Shown here: piece after piece, positions 35,199 to 44,217 of the stretch | How positions within the stretch are numbered: the stretch's first letter is position 1 | Layout of the letters: every line of letters begins with the position of its first letter | Source: an uncultured bacterium | GTDB taxonomy: Bacteria; Bacteroidota; Bacteroidia; Bacteroidales; Bacteroidaceae | Length of the DNA: 64,000 nt | Assembly (NCBI GenBank): GCA_905215555.1 | Contig: CAJMQU010000018.1 | Coordinates: forward strand, 1-64,000 | Direction: 5' to 3' | The notes under the pieces: model-generated | Told to the model about the DNA's origin: nothing | Seen by the model: the letters and a program-made list of their open reading frames with translations, nothing else | Database searches by the model: none | Position numbers and translations under genes: made by a program

Positions 35199-36626
35199 AT
35201 GGATAAATATAGAAAACGCAGCATTGCCAGGCTGTGGATAGTCGGTGCTGTCCTTATGGCAATCTGCACGACAACAGAAATTTTCGCACAAGACATCACT
35301 ATGGCGGACAGCCTATCCACCTCAGTAACATCCGTCGAAGAGCAGCTATACGTAGAAAAAAACGCTCCTGACACTTTAGGAGAACTGGTAAACGGAATAA
35401 ACACCATATGGATGCTTCTTGCCGCCATGCTGGTATTCTTCATGCAACCGGGCTTCGCACTGGTGGAAGCCGGATTCACCCGGGTGAAGAACACCGCCAA
35501 CATCTTGATGAAGAACTTTGTGGACTTCATGTTCGGCTCCCTGCTCTACTGGTTCATCGGTTTCGGACTGATGTTCGGCGTAGGTAGTTTCGTGGGAATG
35601 CCCCACTTTTTCGACCTCTCGTTCTATGACGGAGGCGGACTGCCCACAGAAGGTTTCCTGATTTTCCAGACCGTATTCTGCGCCACAGCAGCCACCATCG
35701 TATCGGGAGCCATGGCAGAGCGCACCAAGTTCTCCATGTATCTGGTTTATACCATCTTCATCAGTGTACTGATTTATCCTATATCCGGGCACTGGACCTG
35801 GGGCGGCGGATGGCTGATGAACGGTGAAGAAGGATCGTTCATGATGAATCTGTTCGGCACTACGTTCCATGATTTCGCGGGGTCTACGGTGGTTCACTCC
35901 GTTGGCGGTTGGCTTGCACTGGTAGGTGCGGCTATCCTCGGCCCGCGTATCGGCAAGTATGGCAAAGACGGCAAGTCCAGAGCCATCCCGGGACACAACC
36001 TTACGATGGCAGCTCTCGGCGTATTTATCCTATGGTTCGGCTGGTTCGGTTTCAATCCCGGTTCACAGTTGGCGGCAGCCTCTACAACCGATCAGGAAGC
36101 TATCTCACATGTATTCCTTACCACCAATCTGGCAGCCTGTGCAGGCGGTTTCTTCGCACTGGCAGTCAGCTGGTTAAAGTTCAGCAAACCGTCCTTGTCA
36201 CTCACCCTGAACGGCATCCTGGCAGGTTTGGTAGGTATCACAGCAGGTTGCGATGCGGTTTCTCCGCTGGGGGCAGTCCTTATCGGTTCTATCTGCGGTA
36301 TCGTAATGATCTTCTCAGTAGAATTCATCGACCAAGCACTTAAAGTTGACGACCCGGTAGGCGCCTCTTCCGTACACGGTGTCTGCGGTTTCCTCGGAAC
36401 GATACTCACAGGACTTTTCTCCACCAGCGAAGGTCTCTTCTACGGTGCAGGCGCAGGCCTCCTGGGTGCACAGATATTCGGTGCCCTCGTGGTAGGTGCA
36501 TGGGCGGCAGTTATGGGCTTCCTCATCTTCAAAGGACTCGACATCGTGCACGGTCTCCGCGTTCCGAAACGGGTGGAAGAAGAAGGACTCGATATTTACG
36601 AACATGGCGAATCAGCCTACAACTAA
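35199..36626 (+). CDS. amtB: ammonium transporter AmtB
   Basis: A 475-residue Amt-family channel of the inner membrane with about eleven helices after an N-terminal extension. The extension (about 1-65) contains a hydrophobic signal-like stretch ending AQD near residue 32, as in other Amt proteins that carry a cleaved signal peptide. MLVFFMQPGFALVEAGFTRVKNT and DFAGSTVVHSVGGW are Amt signatures; the latter includes the first pore His. VDDPVGASSVHGVCGFLGT carries the second. It works with GlnK upstream and feeds ammonium to GlnN downstream. Confidence 0.97.
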   Translation: MDKYRKRSIARLWIVGAVLMAICTTTEIFAQDITMADSLSTSVTSVEEQLYVEKNAPDTLGELVNGINTIWMLLAAMLVFFMQPGFALVEAGFTRVKNTANILMKNFVDFMFGSLLYWFIGFGLMFGVGSFVGMPHFFDLSFYDGGGLPTEGFLIFQTVFCATAATIVSGAMAERTKFSMYLVYTIFISVLIYPISGHWTWGGGWLMNGEEGSFMMNLFGTTFHDFAGSTVVHSVGGWLALVGAAILGPRIGKYGKDGKSRAIPGHNLTMAALGVFILWFGWFGFNPGSQLAAASTTDQEAISHVFLTTNLAACAGGFFALAVSWLKFSKPSLSLTLNGILAGLVGITAGCDAVSPLGAVLIGSICGIVMIFSVEFIDQALKVDDPVGASSVHGVCGFLGTILTGLFSTSEGLFYGAGAGLLGAQIFGALVVGAWAAVMGFLIFKGLDIVHGLRVPKRVEEEGLDIYEHGESAYN

Positions 36627-36689
36627 ACAAGAGTTTTTTTACTCCAACAAATATATTTTTATAAACCAACAATTACAACTCAAGGTATT

Positions 36690-38879
36690 ATGTCAAAATT
36701 GAGATTCAGAGTAGTTGAAACGGCGTTTAAGAAGAAACCCGTTGCAGTGGCAGCCCCCGCGGAACGTCCGTCGGAATATTATGCCAAGTATGTATTCAAC
36801 AAGGAAAAGATGTTCAGGTATCTGCCCAGCAAGGTGTATGCCAAACTGATTGACGTGATTGACAATGGCGCTCCGCTGGACCGCAGCATCGCTGATGAAG
36901 TGGCAGCCGGCATGAAGAAATGGGCACTCGAAATGGGTGTTACTCACTACACTCACTGGTTTCATCCGCTCACCGAAGGCACAGCCGAAAAGCATGACGC
37001 TTTCATCGAACACGACGGCAAAGGCGGTGTGATGGAAGAATTCACAGGCAAACTCCTCGTTCAGCAGGAGCCGGACGCATCCAGCTTCCCCAACGGTGGC
37101 ATCCGCAATACATTCGAAGCACGCGGTTACAGCGCATGGGACCCTTCCTCTCCGGCTTTCATCGTCGATGACACACTCTGCATCCCGACCATTTTCATTG
37201 CATACACCGGCGAGTCACTGGACTACAAGGCACCGTTGCTGAAAGCCCTGCGTGCCGTAGACAAAGCCGCCGTAGACGTATGCCGCTACTTCAATCCCGA
37301 AGTGAAAAAGGTGTTTGCCTACCTGGGCTGGGAACAGGAATACTTCCTTATTGACGAAGGACTATACGCTGCCCGTCCCGACCTGTTGATGACCGGACGC
37401 ACGCTCATGGGTCACGACAGTGCCAAGAACCAGCAGCTCGAAGACCATTATTTCGGAGCTATCCCCACCCGTGTGGCCGCTTTCATGAAGGAATTGGAGA
37501 TAGAAGCATTGAAGCTCGGCATTCCCGTCAAGACCCGTCACAACGAGGTAGCCCCCAACCAGTTTGAGTTGGCTCCCATCTTCGAAGAATGTAATCTGGC
37601 GGTAGACCATAACATGCTCATCATGGCATTGATGCGTAAAGTAGCCCGCAACCACGGTTTCCGCGTATTGCTGCACGAAAAACCTTTCAAGGGCGTCAAC
37701 GGTAGTGGTAAGCACAACAACTGGTCACTGGGTACTGACACCGGTATCGGGCTGATGGGTCCCGGCAAGTTGCCCGAAGAAAACCTGCGCTTCATCACCT
37801 TCATTGTGAATACCTTGATGGCTGTCTACAAGCATAACGGACTGCTGAAGGCCTCCATCTCCAGTGCCACCAACGCACACCGCCTGGGCGCTAACGAAGC
37901 ACCTCCCGCAATCATCTCCAGTTTCCTCGGCAAGCAATTGTCGCAGGTATTGGAACATATCGAAGAGAGCACCAAGGACGACCTTGTAAGTCTCAGCGGC
38001 AAACAGGGCATGAAGCTGGACATTCCGCAGATTCCCGAATTGCTCATCGACAACACCGACCGTAACCGCACCAGTCCGTTCGCCTTCACCGGCAACCGTT
38101 TTGAGTTCCGTGCCGTAGGCTCCGAAGCCAACTGTGCCTGTGCCATGATAGCCCTGAACGCTGCCGTAGCCGAACAGTTGGTAGAATTCAAAAAAGATGT
38201 AGATGCCCTCATCGAAAAGGGTGAACCGAAGATTTCGGCTATCCTCGAAGTGATCCGCAAATACATCAAGATTTGCAAGCCCATCCACTTCGATGGCAAC
38301 GGTTACAGTGACGCATGGAAAGCCGAAGCTCAGAAGCGCGGTCTGGATTGCGAAACCAGCGTACCTATTATCTTCGACAGCTATCTGAAACCGGAAAGCA
38401 TCAAAATGTTCGAGGCTACCGGTGTCCTGAACCGGAAAGAGCTGGAAGCCCGCAACGAGGTGAAATGGGAAACTTACACTAAGAAAATCCAAATTGAGGC
38501 CCGTGTATTGGGTGATCTGGCCATGAACCACATCATCCCCGTGGCAACACAATATCAGACGGATCTCATCGACAACGTTTACAAGATGAAAGACTTGTTC
38601 CCCGGCGATAAAGCAGCAAGACTGTCTGCCAAGAACCTGGAACTCATTGAAGAAATTGCCGACCGCACCGCTTTCATCAAGGAGCATGTAGATGCCATGA
38701 TCGAAGCCCGCAAAGTTGCCAACAAGATTGAGAGCGAACGTGAGAAGGCCATCGCCTACCACGACACTATCGTACCGGCAATGGAAGAGATCCGTTACCA
38801 CATCGACAAGCTGGAACTGATTGTTGACAACCAGATGTGGACGTTGCCCAAATACAGAGAACTCTTGTTCATCAGATAA
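36690..38879 (+). CDS. glnN: glutamine synthetase type III
   Basis: A 729-residue GSIII, the long form characteristic of Bacteroides, making glutamine from glutamate, ammonium and ATP. Motifs: the N-terminal domain through THWFHPLTEGTAEKHDAF, the glutamate/ammonium site with NGGIRNTFEARGYSAWDPSSPAFI, the active-site stretch VKTRHNEVAPNQFELAPIFEECN, the ATP motif KPFKGVNGSGKHNNWSLG, and RNRTSPFAFTGNRFEFRAVGS. No adenylylation site is expected in this class. It lies 63 bp after amtB and is followed by a terminator. Confidence 0.97.
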   Translation: MSKLRFRVVETAFKKKPVAVAAPAERPSEYYAKYVFNKEKMFRYLPSKVYAKLIDVIDNGAPLDRSIADEVAAGMKKWALEMGVTHYTHWFHPLTEGTAEKHDAFIEHDGKGGVMEEFTGKLLVQQEPDASSFPNGGIRNTFEARGYSAWDPSSPAFIVDDTLCIPTIFIAYTGESLDYKAPLLKALRAVDKAAVDVCRYFNPEVKKVFAYLGWEQEYFLIDEGLYAARPDLLMTGRTLMGHDSAKNQQLEDHYFGAIPTRVAAFMKELEIEALKLGIPVKTRHNEVAPNQFELAPIFEECNLAVDHNMLIMALMRKVARNHGFRVLLHEKPFKGVNGSGKHNNWSLGTDTGIGLMGPGKLPEENLRFITFIVNTLMAVYKHNGLLKASISSATNAHRLGANEAPPAIISSFLGKQLSQVLEHIEESTKDDLVSLSGKQGMKLDIPQIPELLIDNTDRNRTSPFAFTGNRFEFRAVGSEANCACAMIALNAAVAEQLVEFKKDVDALIEKGEPKISAILEVIRKYIKICKPIHFDGNGYSDAWKAEAQKRGLDCETSVPIIFDSYLKPESIKMFEATGVLNRKELEARNEVKWETYTKKIQIEARVLGDLAMNHIIPVATQYQTDLIDNVYKMKDLFPGDKAARLSAKNLELIEEIADRTAFIKEHVDAMIEARKVANKIESEREKAIAYHDTIVPAMEEIRYHIDKLELIVDNQMWTLPKYRELLFIR

Positions 38880-38985
38880 GTTCAAATTTATGATTTTCAG
38901 TCAGATGCCACAGACCTATGGCTGATTTACAAATCATAAACCAGAGATTATCTATTTCTTTTGTTGGTTGTTTTAAGTTTGCAGG

Positions 38986-39021
38986 GGGAGAGGTGCCGTG
39001 AGGCAGTTCTCTCTCTTTTTA
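38986..39021 (+). terminator. intrinsic terminator after glnN
   Basis: GGGAGAGGTGCC-GTGA-GGCAGTTCTCTC forms an 11-12 bp stem with one mismatch and a tetraloop, followed by TCTTTTTATT. It lies about 105 bp after the glnN stop. Confidence 0.7.
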
Positions 39022-39058
39022 TTAGCTCTCCCTTCGAAAAAACGAAATTATTCCTTTA

Positions 39059-39093
39059 TTTGTCCCCATGAGTATCACTTTTTACTACCTTTG
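39059..39093 (+). promoter_or_regulatory. promoter of the serine peptidase gene
   Basis: TTTG at 39059-39062 and TACCTTTG at 39086-39093, separated by 23 bp, slightly longer than the optimum. It lies 39 bp upstream of the start codon. Confidence 0.55.
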
Positions 39094-39131
39094 CCGAAAT
39101 TAAAAATCAACTCTAAATTTAAAATCCTATC

Positions 39132-40451
39132 ATGATGAAGAACATACACATTCGCTACGCGACGCTTTTGCTCTTTGTGCTACTGGTAATTCCGGCATCC
39201 TTATCCGCACAAACTGCCCTGAGGCAAAAATTAAGTAAGATTTCCGCCATCAAAGAAGTACGTCCGTTAGAAACCTCTGAATTTGCAGAGAAGTATGTCA
39301 CCTATTTTACCCAGCCGTTAGATCACCGCCATCCGGATAAAGGCAGTTTCCGCCAGCGTGTCATAGTCTGCCATGTTGGTTTCGACCGCCCCACAGTCAT
39401 CGTCACCGAAGGTTATGGCGCCGCCTATGCCCTCCGTCCCCAATATCGCGAAGAGCTTTCAAAACTTCTCAATGCCAACATGATATTTGTAGAATACCGC
39501 TATTTTCTGGAATCCACCCCCGAGCCCAAAGATTGGCAATACCTGACAGCCGAAAATTCCGCCGATGACCTGCACGCCGTCACCACCACATTCAAAAACA
39601 TCTATCCGGGCAAATGGATTGCCACAGGCATCAGCAAGGGCGGACAAACCACTCTCCTCTACCGCACCTTTTATCCGGACGATGTAGATATCTCCGTCCC
39701 ATATGTAGCCCCACTTTGCTATGGGGTAGAAGACGGCCGTCATGAACCTTTCCTGCACAACGTATCCACAGCCGAAAACCGTAAGAAAATTGAAGATTTC
39801 CAACTGGAAGCATTGAAACGGAAAGCAACCCTACTCCCCCGTTTCGAGAAATATTGCGCTGAAAAGAAATATTCCTTCAACGCTCCTATCGAAGAAATCT
39901 ACGATTATTCGGTACTGGAATATTCCTTCGCTTTGTGGCAATGGGGTACTCCCATCAGTTCCATTCCCGCCACTACTGCTTCTGATGACGATATCCTCAC
40001 ACATCTGCTTGGCATCAGCGAACCCGGCTATTTCACTCCCAACAGCCCTAACGCTTCTTTCTTCGTGCAGGCAGCCCGCGAACTGGGTTACTACGGTTAT
40101 GACATCGAGCCTTTCAAAGAATACCTCTCTATCAAGTCGAGCAAAGGTTATCTGCACCGCCTGATGCTCCCCAAAGAACTGAAAGATATGGATTTCGACA
40201 AAACCCTCAGCAAGAAAATAACAAGGTTCCTAAAGAAAAACGATCCGAAAATGATTTTCATCTATGGTCAGAACGACCCGTGGACAGCAGCAGGCGTCAC
40301 CTGGCTGAAAGACAAGAAGAATATTCACGTATTTATCCAGCCGAATGGAAGCCATCTGGCACGCATCAATACGTTACCCGAAAAGGAAAAGAAAGAGGTG
40401 ATGGAACTGATAAATGAATGGCTGGAATTTAGCGAAGCAGAGCTTCGCTAA
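39132..40451 (+). CDS. secreted serine peptidase (S28/S37 tripeptidyl aminopeptidase type)
   Basis: A 439-residue secreted or periplasmic peptidase of the alpha/beta-hydrolase fold, related to Streptomyces PS-10 tripeptidyl aminopeptidase. The signal peptide is cleaved near LSA-QTA (about residue 26). TQPLDHRHPDKGSFRQRV is the family N-terminal signature. The nucleophile lies in ATGISKGGQTTL (about 170-180). The acid is probably in IYGQNDPWTAAGV and the His in NGSHLARI, both near the C-terminus. The last nine codons form one half of a perfect hairpin that doubles as the terminator. Confidence 0.85.
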   Translation: MMKNIHIRYATLLLFVLLVIPASLSAQTALRQKLSKISAIKEVRPLETSEFAEKYVTYFTQPLDHRHPDKGSFRQRVIVCHVGFDRPTVIVTEGYGAAYALRPQYREELSKLLNANMIFVEYRYFLESTPEPKDWQYLTAENSADDLHAVTTTFKNIYPGKWIATGISKGGQTTLLYRTFYPDDVDISVPYVAPLCYGVEDGRHEPFLHNVSTAENRKKIEDFQLEALKRKATLLPRFEKYCAEKKYSFNAPIEEIYDYSVLEYSFALWQWGTPISSIPATTASDDDILTHLLGISEPGYFTPNSPNASFFVQAARELGYYGYDIEPFKEYLSIKSSKGYLHRLMLPKELKDMDFDKTLSKKITRFLKKNDPKMIFIYGQNDPWTAAGVTWLKDKKNIHVFIQPNGSHLARINTLPEKEKKEVMELINEWLEFSEAELR

Positions 40452-40460
40452 ATTATCATT
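40426..40460 (+). terminator. terminator embedded in the 3' end of the peptidase gene
   Basis: A perfect 13-bp stem (40426-40438 with 40442-40454) around a 3-nt AGA loop, followed by ATCATTTTTC. It includes the TAA stop of the peptidase gene and faces the convergent HdeD-like gene 4 bp away. Confidence 0.8.
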
Positions 40461-41046
40461 TTTCTTCCAATATTTCCGCATCCTCAATATTTCCTGCCTC
40501 CCTTAAAGAAGCTCCCGGATCAGTCGGCAACTTCGGCCGTTTACGCATGAACGTAAACCAGTTCAGCAACTCCGAAACTGCATAGACTATGCTGGTGACA
40601 CCGATAATAATGAACGCTGTCGAGCGCACTCCTGTCGGATTGAACAAGGCCACCAGCCCTGCAATCAGAATGAGTACCGGAATGACATAAAATCCTGCAC
40701 GAACCGGCATCCAACGACGGGCCGCCGACAATGACGCAATCTGCTGCACGCCTCCCAGTACCAGGATAAATCCTAATACAAACGTCAGCAAATCAGCAAA
40801 GAAACCGGGCATAATCACCAGCCAAAGACCGAACAGCAAGCTGCCGATCCCCTCAATAGGCCAACGGCGCCTTTCCTCCGCATTCATGGCAAAATACCCG
40901 ATAATACTTAAGAGCGACGGTATCAGGAATACGACACCAACCGTTATAACCAAATAATCGCCCGCCTCATTGGGAAACATCACCAATATCAGACCGATTA
41001 CCAGCGCACATATCGTGCGTAAAAATGAGTTACTTATTCCTTTCAT
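40456..41046 (-). CDS. HdeD / DUF308 family membrane protein
   Basis: A 196-residue inner-membrane protein with six predicted helices grouped in pairs, the HdeD arrangement (for example IGSLLFGLWLVIMPGFFADLLTFVLGFILVLGG). The C-terminal cytoplasmic tail is charged (SLREAGNIEDAEILEEK). HdeD proteins are linked to acid resistance in enterobacteria; no such role can be shown here. Upstream, minus strand TATCTTCG at 41064-41071 is a near-consensus -7 box. It is convergent with the peptidase gene. Confidence 0.85.
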   Translation of the reverse strand: MKGISNSFLRTICALVIGLILVMFPNEAGDYLVITVGVVFLIPSLLSIIGYFAMNAEERRRWPIEGIGSLLFGLWLVIMPGFFADLLTFVLGFILVLGGVQQIASLSAARRWMPVRAGFYVIPVLILIAGLVALFNPTGVRSTAFIIIGVTSIVYAVSELLNWFTFMRKRPKLPTDPGASLREAGNIEDAEILEEK

Positions 41047-41111
41047 GAGCTTATGATTTTTTGCGAAGATACATTTTTATCCGCACAACTCCGCAAGAAA
41101 GTCAGGAAAAA

Positions 41112-41219
41112 TCAATTAACGTTCAGCCAAGCATTCATATCTTCGGCCACCAACAGCCAATAAAGCAACAAGAGAATAGCAATCGATACGCCAATGGCGA
41201 CTAAATGTTTTCGTTTCAT
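41112..41219 (-). CDS. 35-residue single-pass membrane protein
   Basis: A small open frame on the minus strand with a credible ribosome site (AGGATG ending 6 bp before the ATG). The protein begins MKRKHLVAIGVSIAILLLLY, with a basic N-terminus and one hydrophobic helix (about 7-24), followed by a short acidic end with two Trp-type aromatic positions (WLLVAEDMNAWLNVN). The N-in topology follows from the positive start. It lies 65 bp upstream of the HdeD-like gene on the same strand and could be co-transcribed with it. No family recognised. Confidence 0.6.
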   Translation of the reverse strand: MKRKHLVAIGVSIAILLLLYWLLVAEDMNAWLNVN

Positions 41220-41324
41220 AGTTCATCCTTTCTTTTTTATATGAGTAATGGTTGTTTTTTTAATACCTTTATAAAACAAGTTTATAAGAAAATTGTTCTC
41301 AGAAAGAAAAAAAGCAAGAAATTC

Positions 41325-41355
41325 TTTGGTATTTAAAACAAAGTGATTACATTTG
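41325..41355 (+). promoter_or_regulatory. promoter of the trp operon
   Basis: TTTG at 41325-41328 and TACATTTG at 41348-41355 with a 19-bp spacer, an essentially perfect Bacteroides promoter. Transcription should begin about 41362, just before the leader peptide. Confidence 0.8.
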
Positions 41356-41378
41356 CCCCCAGTTAAAACAAAAAGACA

Positions 41379-41441
41379 ATGAAAACAATGCTCGTAAATA
41401 CATATTGGTGGTGGCGCCCGTTACAACTCCGACAGTCGTAA
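41379..41441 (+). CDS. trpL: trp operon leader peptide with three consecutive Trp codons
   Basis: A 20-codon frame, MKTMLVNTYWWWRPLQLRQS, with TGG TGG TGG at 41406-41414 and a TAA at 41439-41441. It is followed 47 bp later by a strong terminator hairpin and then by trpB. In attenuation a ribosome stalls on such codons when charged tRNA-Trp is scarce, and read-through follows. CGACAG (41430-41435), inside the leader's last codons, can pair with CTGTCG (41496-41501) in the terminator's 5' arm, which supplies a possible antiterminator. The family of mechanisms is known; this instance is read directly from the sequence. Confidence 0.88.
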   Translation: MKTMLVNTYWWWRPLQLRQS

Positions 41442-41488
41442 GGGAGCAGCGCTCGTATGTATATATGTGAACATAATATAGAATAAGA

Positions 41489-41528
41489 AAGAGCCCTGTC
41501 GCAACCTGCGACAGGGCTCTTTTCTTTT
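41489..41528 (+). terminator. trp attenuator
   Basis: A perfect 14-bp GC-rich stem (41489-41502 with 41508-41521, AAGAGCCCTGTCGC type) around a 5-nt loop, followed by TTCTTTT. It lies between the leader peptide and trpB. Confidence 0.9.
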
Positions 41529-41529
41529 G

Positions 41530-41601
41530 GTTGACAAGGAAACAAGATACAAGTTCACCCGTTTTCGCTTCCCCTTGTCACCCCCCCCTTGCCAACTGAA
41601 A
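41530..41601. repeat. GTTGACAAGG-type palindromic element upstream of trpB
   Basis: GGTTGACAAGGAAACAAG near 41530 faces CCTTGTCACC and CCTTGCCAACTG near 41573-41600 in inverted orientation. It sits between the attenuator and trpB and is related to the element at 10560-10676. Confidence 0.55.
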
Positions 41602-41621
41602 CAAATTAAAAATATAAGATT

Positions 41622-42803
41622 ATGAGTTTTTTAGTAAATCAAGACGGTTATTACGGAGAGTTCGGCGGAGCATACGTTCCCGAAATACTCCACAAGTGTG
41701 TAGAAGAGTTGCAGAACACCTACCTCAACGTGCTGCAAAGTGAGGACTTCAAGCAAGAGTTCGACCAGTTGCTGCGTGACTACGTAGGCCGCCCCTCCCC
41801 ACTCTATTACGCCCGACGCCTCTCCGAGAAGTACGGCTGCAAACTCTACCTCAAACGCGAAGACCTGAACCACACAGGCGCCCACAAAATCAACAACACC
41901 ATCGGCCAGATTCTCCTGGCACGCCGCATGGGCAAACACCGCATCATCGCCGAAACCGGTGCCGGCCAACACGGTGTAGCCACTGCCACCGTCTGCGCCC
42001 TGATGAATATGGAGTGCATCGTCTACATGGGTAAGACAGACGTCGAACGCCAGCACATCAACGTAGAAAAGATGAAAATGCTCGGCGCAACCGTCATCCC
42101 CGTCACCTCCGGCAATATGACACTGAAAGATGCTACCAACGAAGCCATCCGCGACTGGTGTTGCCATCCCGCTGACACTTACTACATCATAGGTTCCACA
42201 GTCGGCCCTCACCCTTACCCCGATATGGTAGCCCGCCTGCAATCCGTCATCAGCGAAGAGATAAAAAAGCAGCTCATGGAGAAAGAAGGGCGCGACTGTC
42301 CCGACTATCTCATCGCCTGTGTAGGCGGTGGAAGTAACGCTGCCGGAACCATCTACCACTACATCGACGACTCCCGCGTACAAATCGTCCTTGCCGAAGC
42401 CGGAGGAAAAGGAATAGACACCGGAATGACCGCCGCCACCATCGCCCTCGGCAAAATGGGTATCATCCACGGCGCCCGCACCTACGTCATCCAGAACGAA
42501 GACGGCCAGATTGAAGAACCTTATTCCATCTCCGCCGGACTGGACTACCCGGGCATCGGCCCCATGCATGCCAACCTCGCCGCACAAAAGCGCGCCATCG
42601 TCCTCGCCGTGAATGACGATGAAGCCATCCGTGCCGCCTATGAACTCACGAAACTGGAAGGCATCATTCCCGCCCTGGAAAGCGCCCACGCCCTCGGTGC
42701 CCTCGGAAAGCTAACCTTCAAACCCGAAGACATCGTTGTCCTGACCGTTTCCGGACGCGGAGACAAGGATATAGAGACATACCTGGGATTAATTAATAAT
42801 TAA
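41622..42803 (+). CDS. trpB: tryptophan synthase beta chain
   Basis: A 393-residue PLP enzyme joining indole and serine into tryptophan. The PLP Lys is Lys89 in LNHTGAHKINN. AETGAGQHGVATA is the substrate loop, and CVGGGSNAAG binds the PLP phosphate. The N-terminus GEFGGAYVPEIL and the full length fit the TrpB1 type that pairs with TrpA. It is the first structural gene of the trp operon, an order (BEGDCFA) typical of Bacteroides. Confidence 0.98.
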   Translation: MSFLVNQDGYYGEFGGAYVPEILHKCVEELQNTYLNVLQSEDFKQEFDQLLRDYVGRPSPLYYARRLSEKYGCKLYLKREDLNHTGAHKINNTIGQILLARRMGKHRIIAETGAGQHGVATATVCALMNMECIVYMGKTDVERQHINVEKMKMLGATVIPVTSGNMTLKDATNEAIRDWCCHPADTYYIIGSTVGPHPYPDMVARLQSVISEEIKKQLMEKEGRDCPDYLIACVGGGSNAAGTIYHYIDDSRVQIVLAEAGGKGIDTGMTAATIALGKMGIIHGARTYVIQNEDGQIEEPYSISAGLDYPGIGPMHANLAAQKRAIVLAVNDDEAIRAAYELTKLEGIIPALESAHALGALGKLTFKPEDIVVLTVSGRGDKDIETYLGLINN

Positions 42804-42816
42804 AGATAAAAGCGTT

Positions 42817-44217
42817 ATGAATACATACAACTACCAAACGTATAGCCGTACCATCCTTGGAGACCTTCACACCCCCGTAAGTACCTATCTTAAAGTCCGT
42901 GACGTGTTCCCCCAGAGCGCCCTCATGGAAAGTTCGGACTATCACGGCAGCGAAAACAACCGTTCCTTCATCGGCCTTTGTCCGCTGGCAAGCGTCAGCA
43001 TCGACCACGGGACAGCTGTCTTCCGCCTGCCCGACGGCACTCGCGAAGAACATCCCGTCACACACGAATACCGTGTAGAGAATGCTTTGGAAGATTTCCT
43101 CAGCCGCTTCCACGTCGAAGGCGAATACGCCAACTATTGCGGCCTTTATGGTTACACCTCTTTCAATGCCGTGCGCTATTTTGAAGACATCCCCGTGAAG
43201 GACAGCCGCGAAAGCACCAACGATGCACCGGATATGCTCTACATTCTCTATCAATACCTTATCGTCTTCAACGATTTCAAGAACGAAATGATGCTTCTTG
43301 AAATGCTTGCCCCCGGTGAAGAGAGCGAACTGGACACTGTGCAAAAAGCCATCCACAACCGCAACTATACCGCCTACGACTTCCGTGCCGTCGGCGAAAC
43401 CACCTCCCCGCTGACCGACGAACAGCACAAGGCAAATATCCGCCAGGGCATTTCCCACTGCCTGCGTGGAGACGTTTTCCAGATCGTCCTCTCCCGCCGT
43501 TTCGAACAACGCTTCGTAGGCGACGATTTCAAGCTCTACCGTGCCCTGCGCAGCATCAACCCCTCGCCTTACCTGTTTTACTTTGATTTCGGTGGTTTCC
43601 GCATCTTCGGTTCGTCCCCCGAAACCCACTGCCGCATCGAAGGCCGCCATGCCTACATCGACCCCATCGCCGGTACCACCAAGCGCACCGGAGACCCTGA
43701 GCAGGATGCCGGAAATGCCCAATATCTGCACGACGACCCCAAAGAAAACGCAGAACACGTCATGCTCGTCGACCTCGCCCGCAACGACCTTTCGCGTAAC
43801 TGCCACGATGTAAAAGTGGATTTCTACAAAGAGATGCAGTATTACAGCCACGTCATCCACCTCGTCAGCCGTGTCAGCGGCACCCTGAACGATGATGCCA
43901 AACCCATCAGAACTTTTATCGACACCTTCCCGGCCGGCACTCTGAGCGGCGCGCCCAAGGTTCGTGCCATGCAGCTCATCAGCGAACTGGAACCGCACAA
44001 CCGTGGCGCCTACGGCGGTTGCATCGGCTTCATCGGCCTGAACGGCTCGCTGAACCAAGCCATCACCATCCGTACCTTCGTCAGCCGCAACGGAGTGCTT
44101 TGGTTCCAGGCAGGCGGCGGTATCGTAGCCCAAAGTAACGAAGAATACGAGTTGCAGGAAGTCAACAATAAACTGGGAGCGCTGAAAAAAGCAATTGTAA
44201 TGGCAGAGAAAATGTGA
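42817..44217 (+). CDS. trpE: anthranilate synthase component I
   Basis: A 466-residue chorismate-utilising enzyme that makes anthranilate with ammonia from TrpG. The chorismate-binding core includes DPIAGTTKRTGDPEQDA, EHVMLVDLARNDLSRNC, TFPAGTLSGAPKVRAMQLI and GAYGGCIGFIGLNGSLNQAITIRT. The N-terminal regulatory domain has ESSDYHGSENNRSFIGL, near the Trp feedback site. A 446-codon open frame on the opposite strand is a shadow. It follows trpB by 13 bp. Confidence 0.97.
   Translation: MNTYNYQTYSRTILGDLHTPVSTYLKVRDVFPQSALMESSDYHGSENNRSFIGLCPLASVSIDHGTAVFRLPDGTREEHPVTHEYRVENALEDFLSRFHVEGEYANYCGLYGYTSFNAVRYFEDIPVKDSRESTNDAPDMLYILYQYLIVFNDFKNEMMLLEMLAPGEESELDTVQKAIHNRNYTAYDFRAVGETTSPLTDEQHKANIRQGISHCLRGDVFQIVLSRRFEQRFVGDDFKLYRALRSINPSPYLFYFDFGGFRIFGSSPETHCRIEGRHAYIDPIAGTTKRTGDPEQDAGNAQYLHDDPKENAEHVMLVDLARNDLSRNCHDVKVDFYKEMQYYSHVIHLVSRVSGTLNDDAKPIRTFIDTFPAGTLSGAPKVRAMQLISELEPHNRGAYGGCIGFIGLNGSLNQAITIRTFVSRNGVLWFQAGGGIVAQSNEEYELQEVNNKLGALKKAIVMAEKM

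Noticed and set aside
38880..39058. Hidden small gene after glnN
   Set aside because: Only a terminator and AT-rich sequence are present; no frame with a start and ribosome site stands out.
42793..44133. 446-codon frame opposite trpE
   Set aside because: An antisense shadow caused by codon bias; trpE has full family motifs and correct operon spacing.
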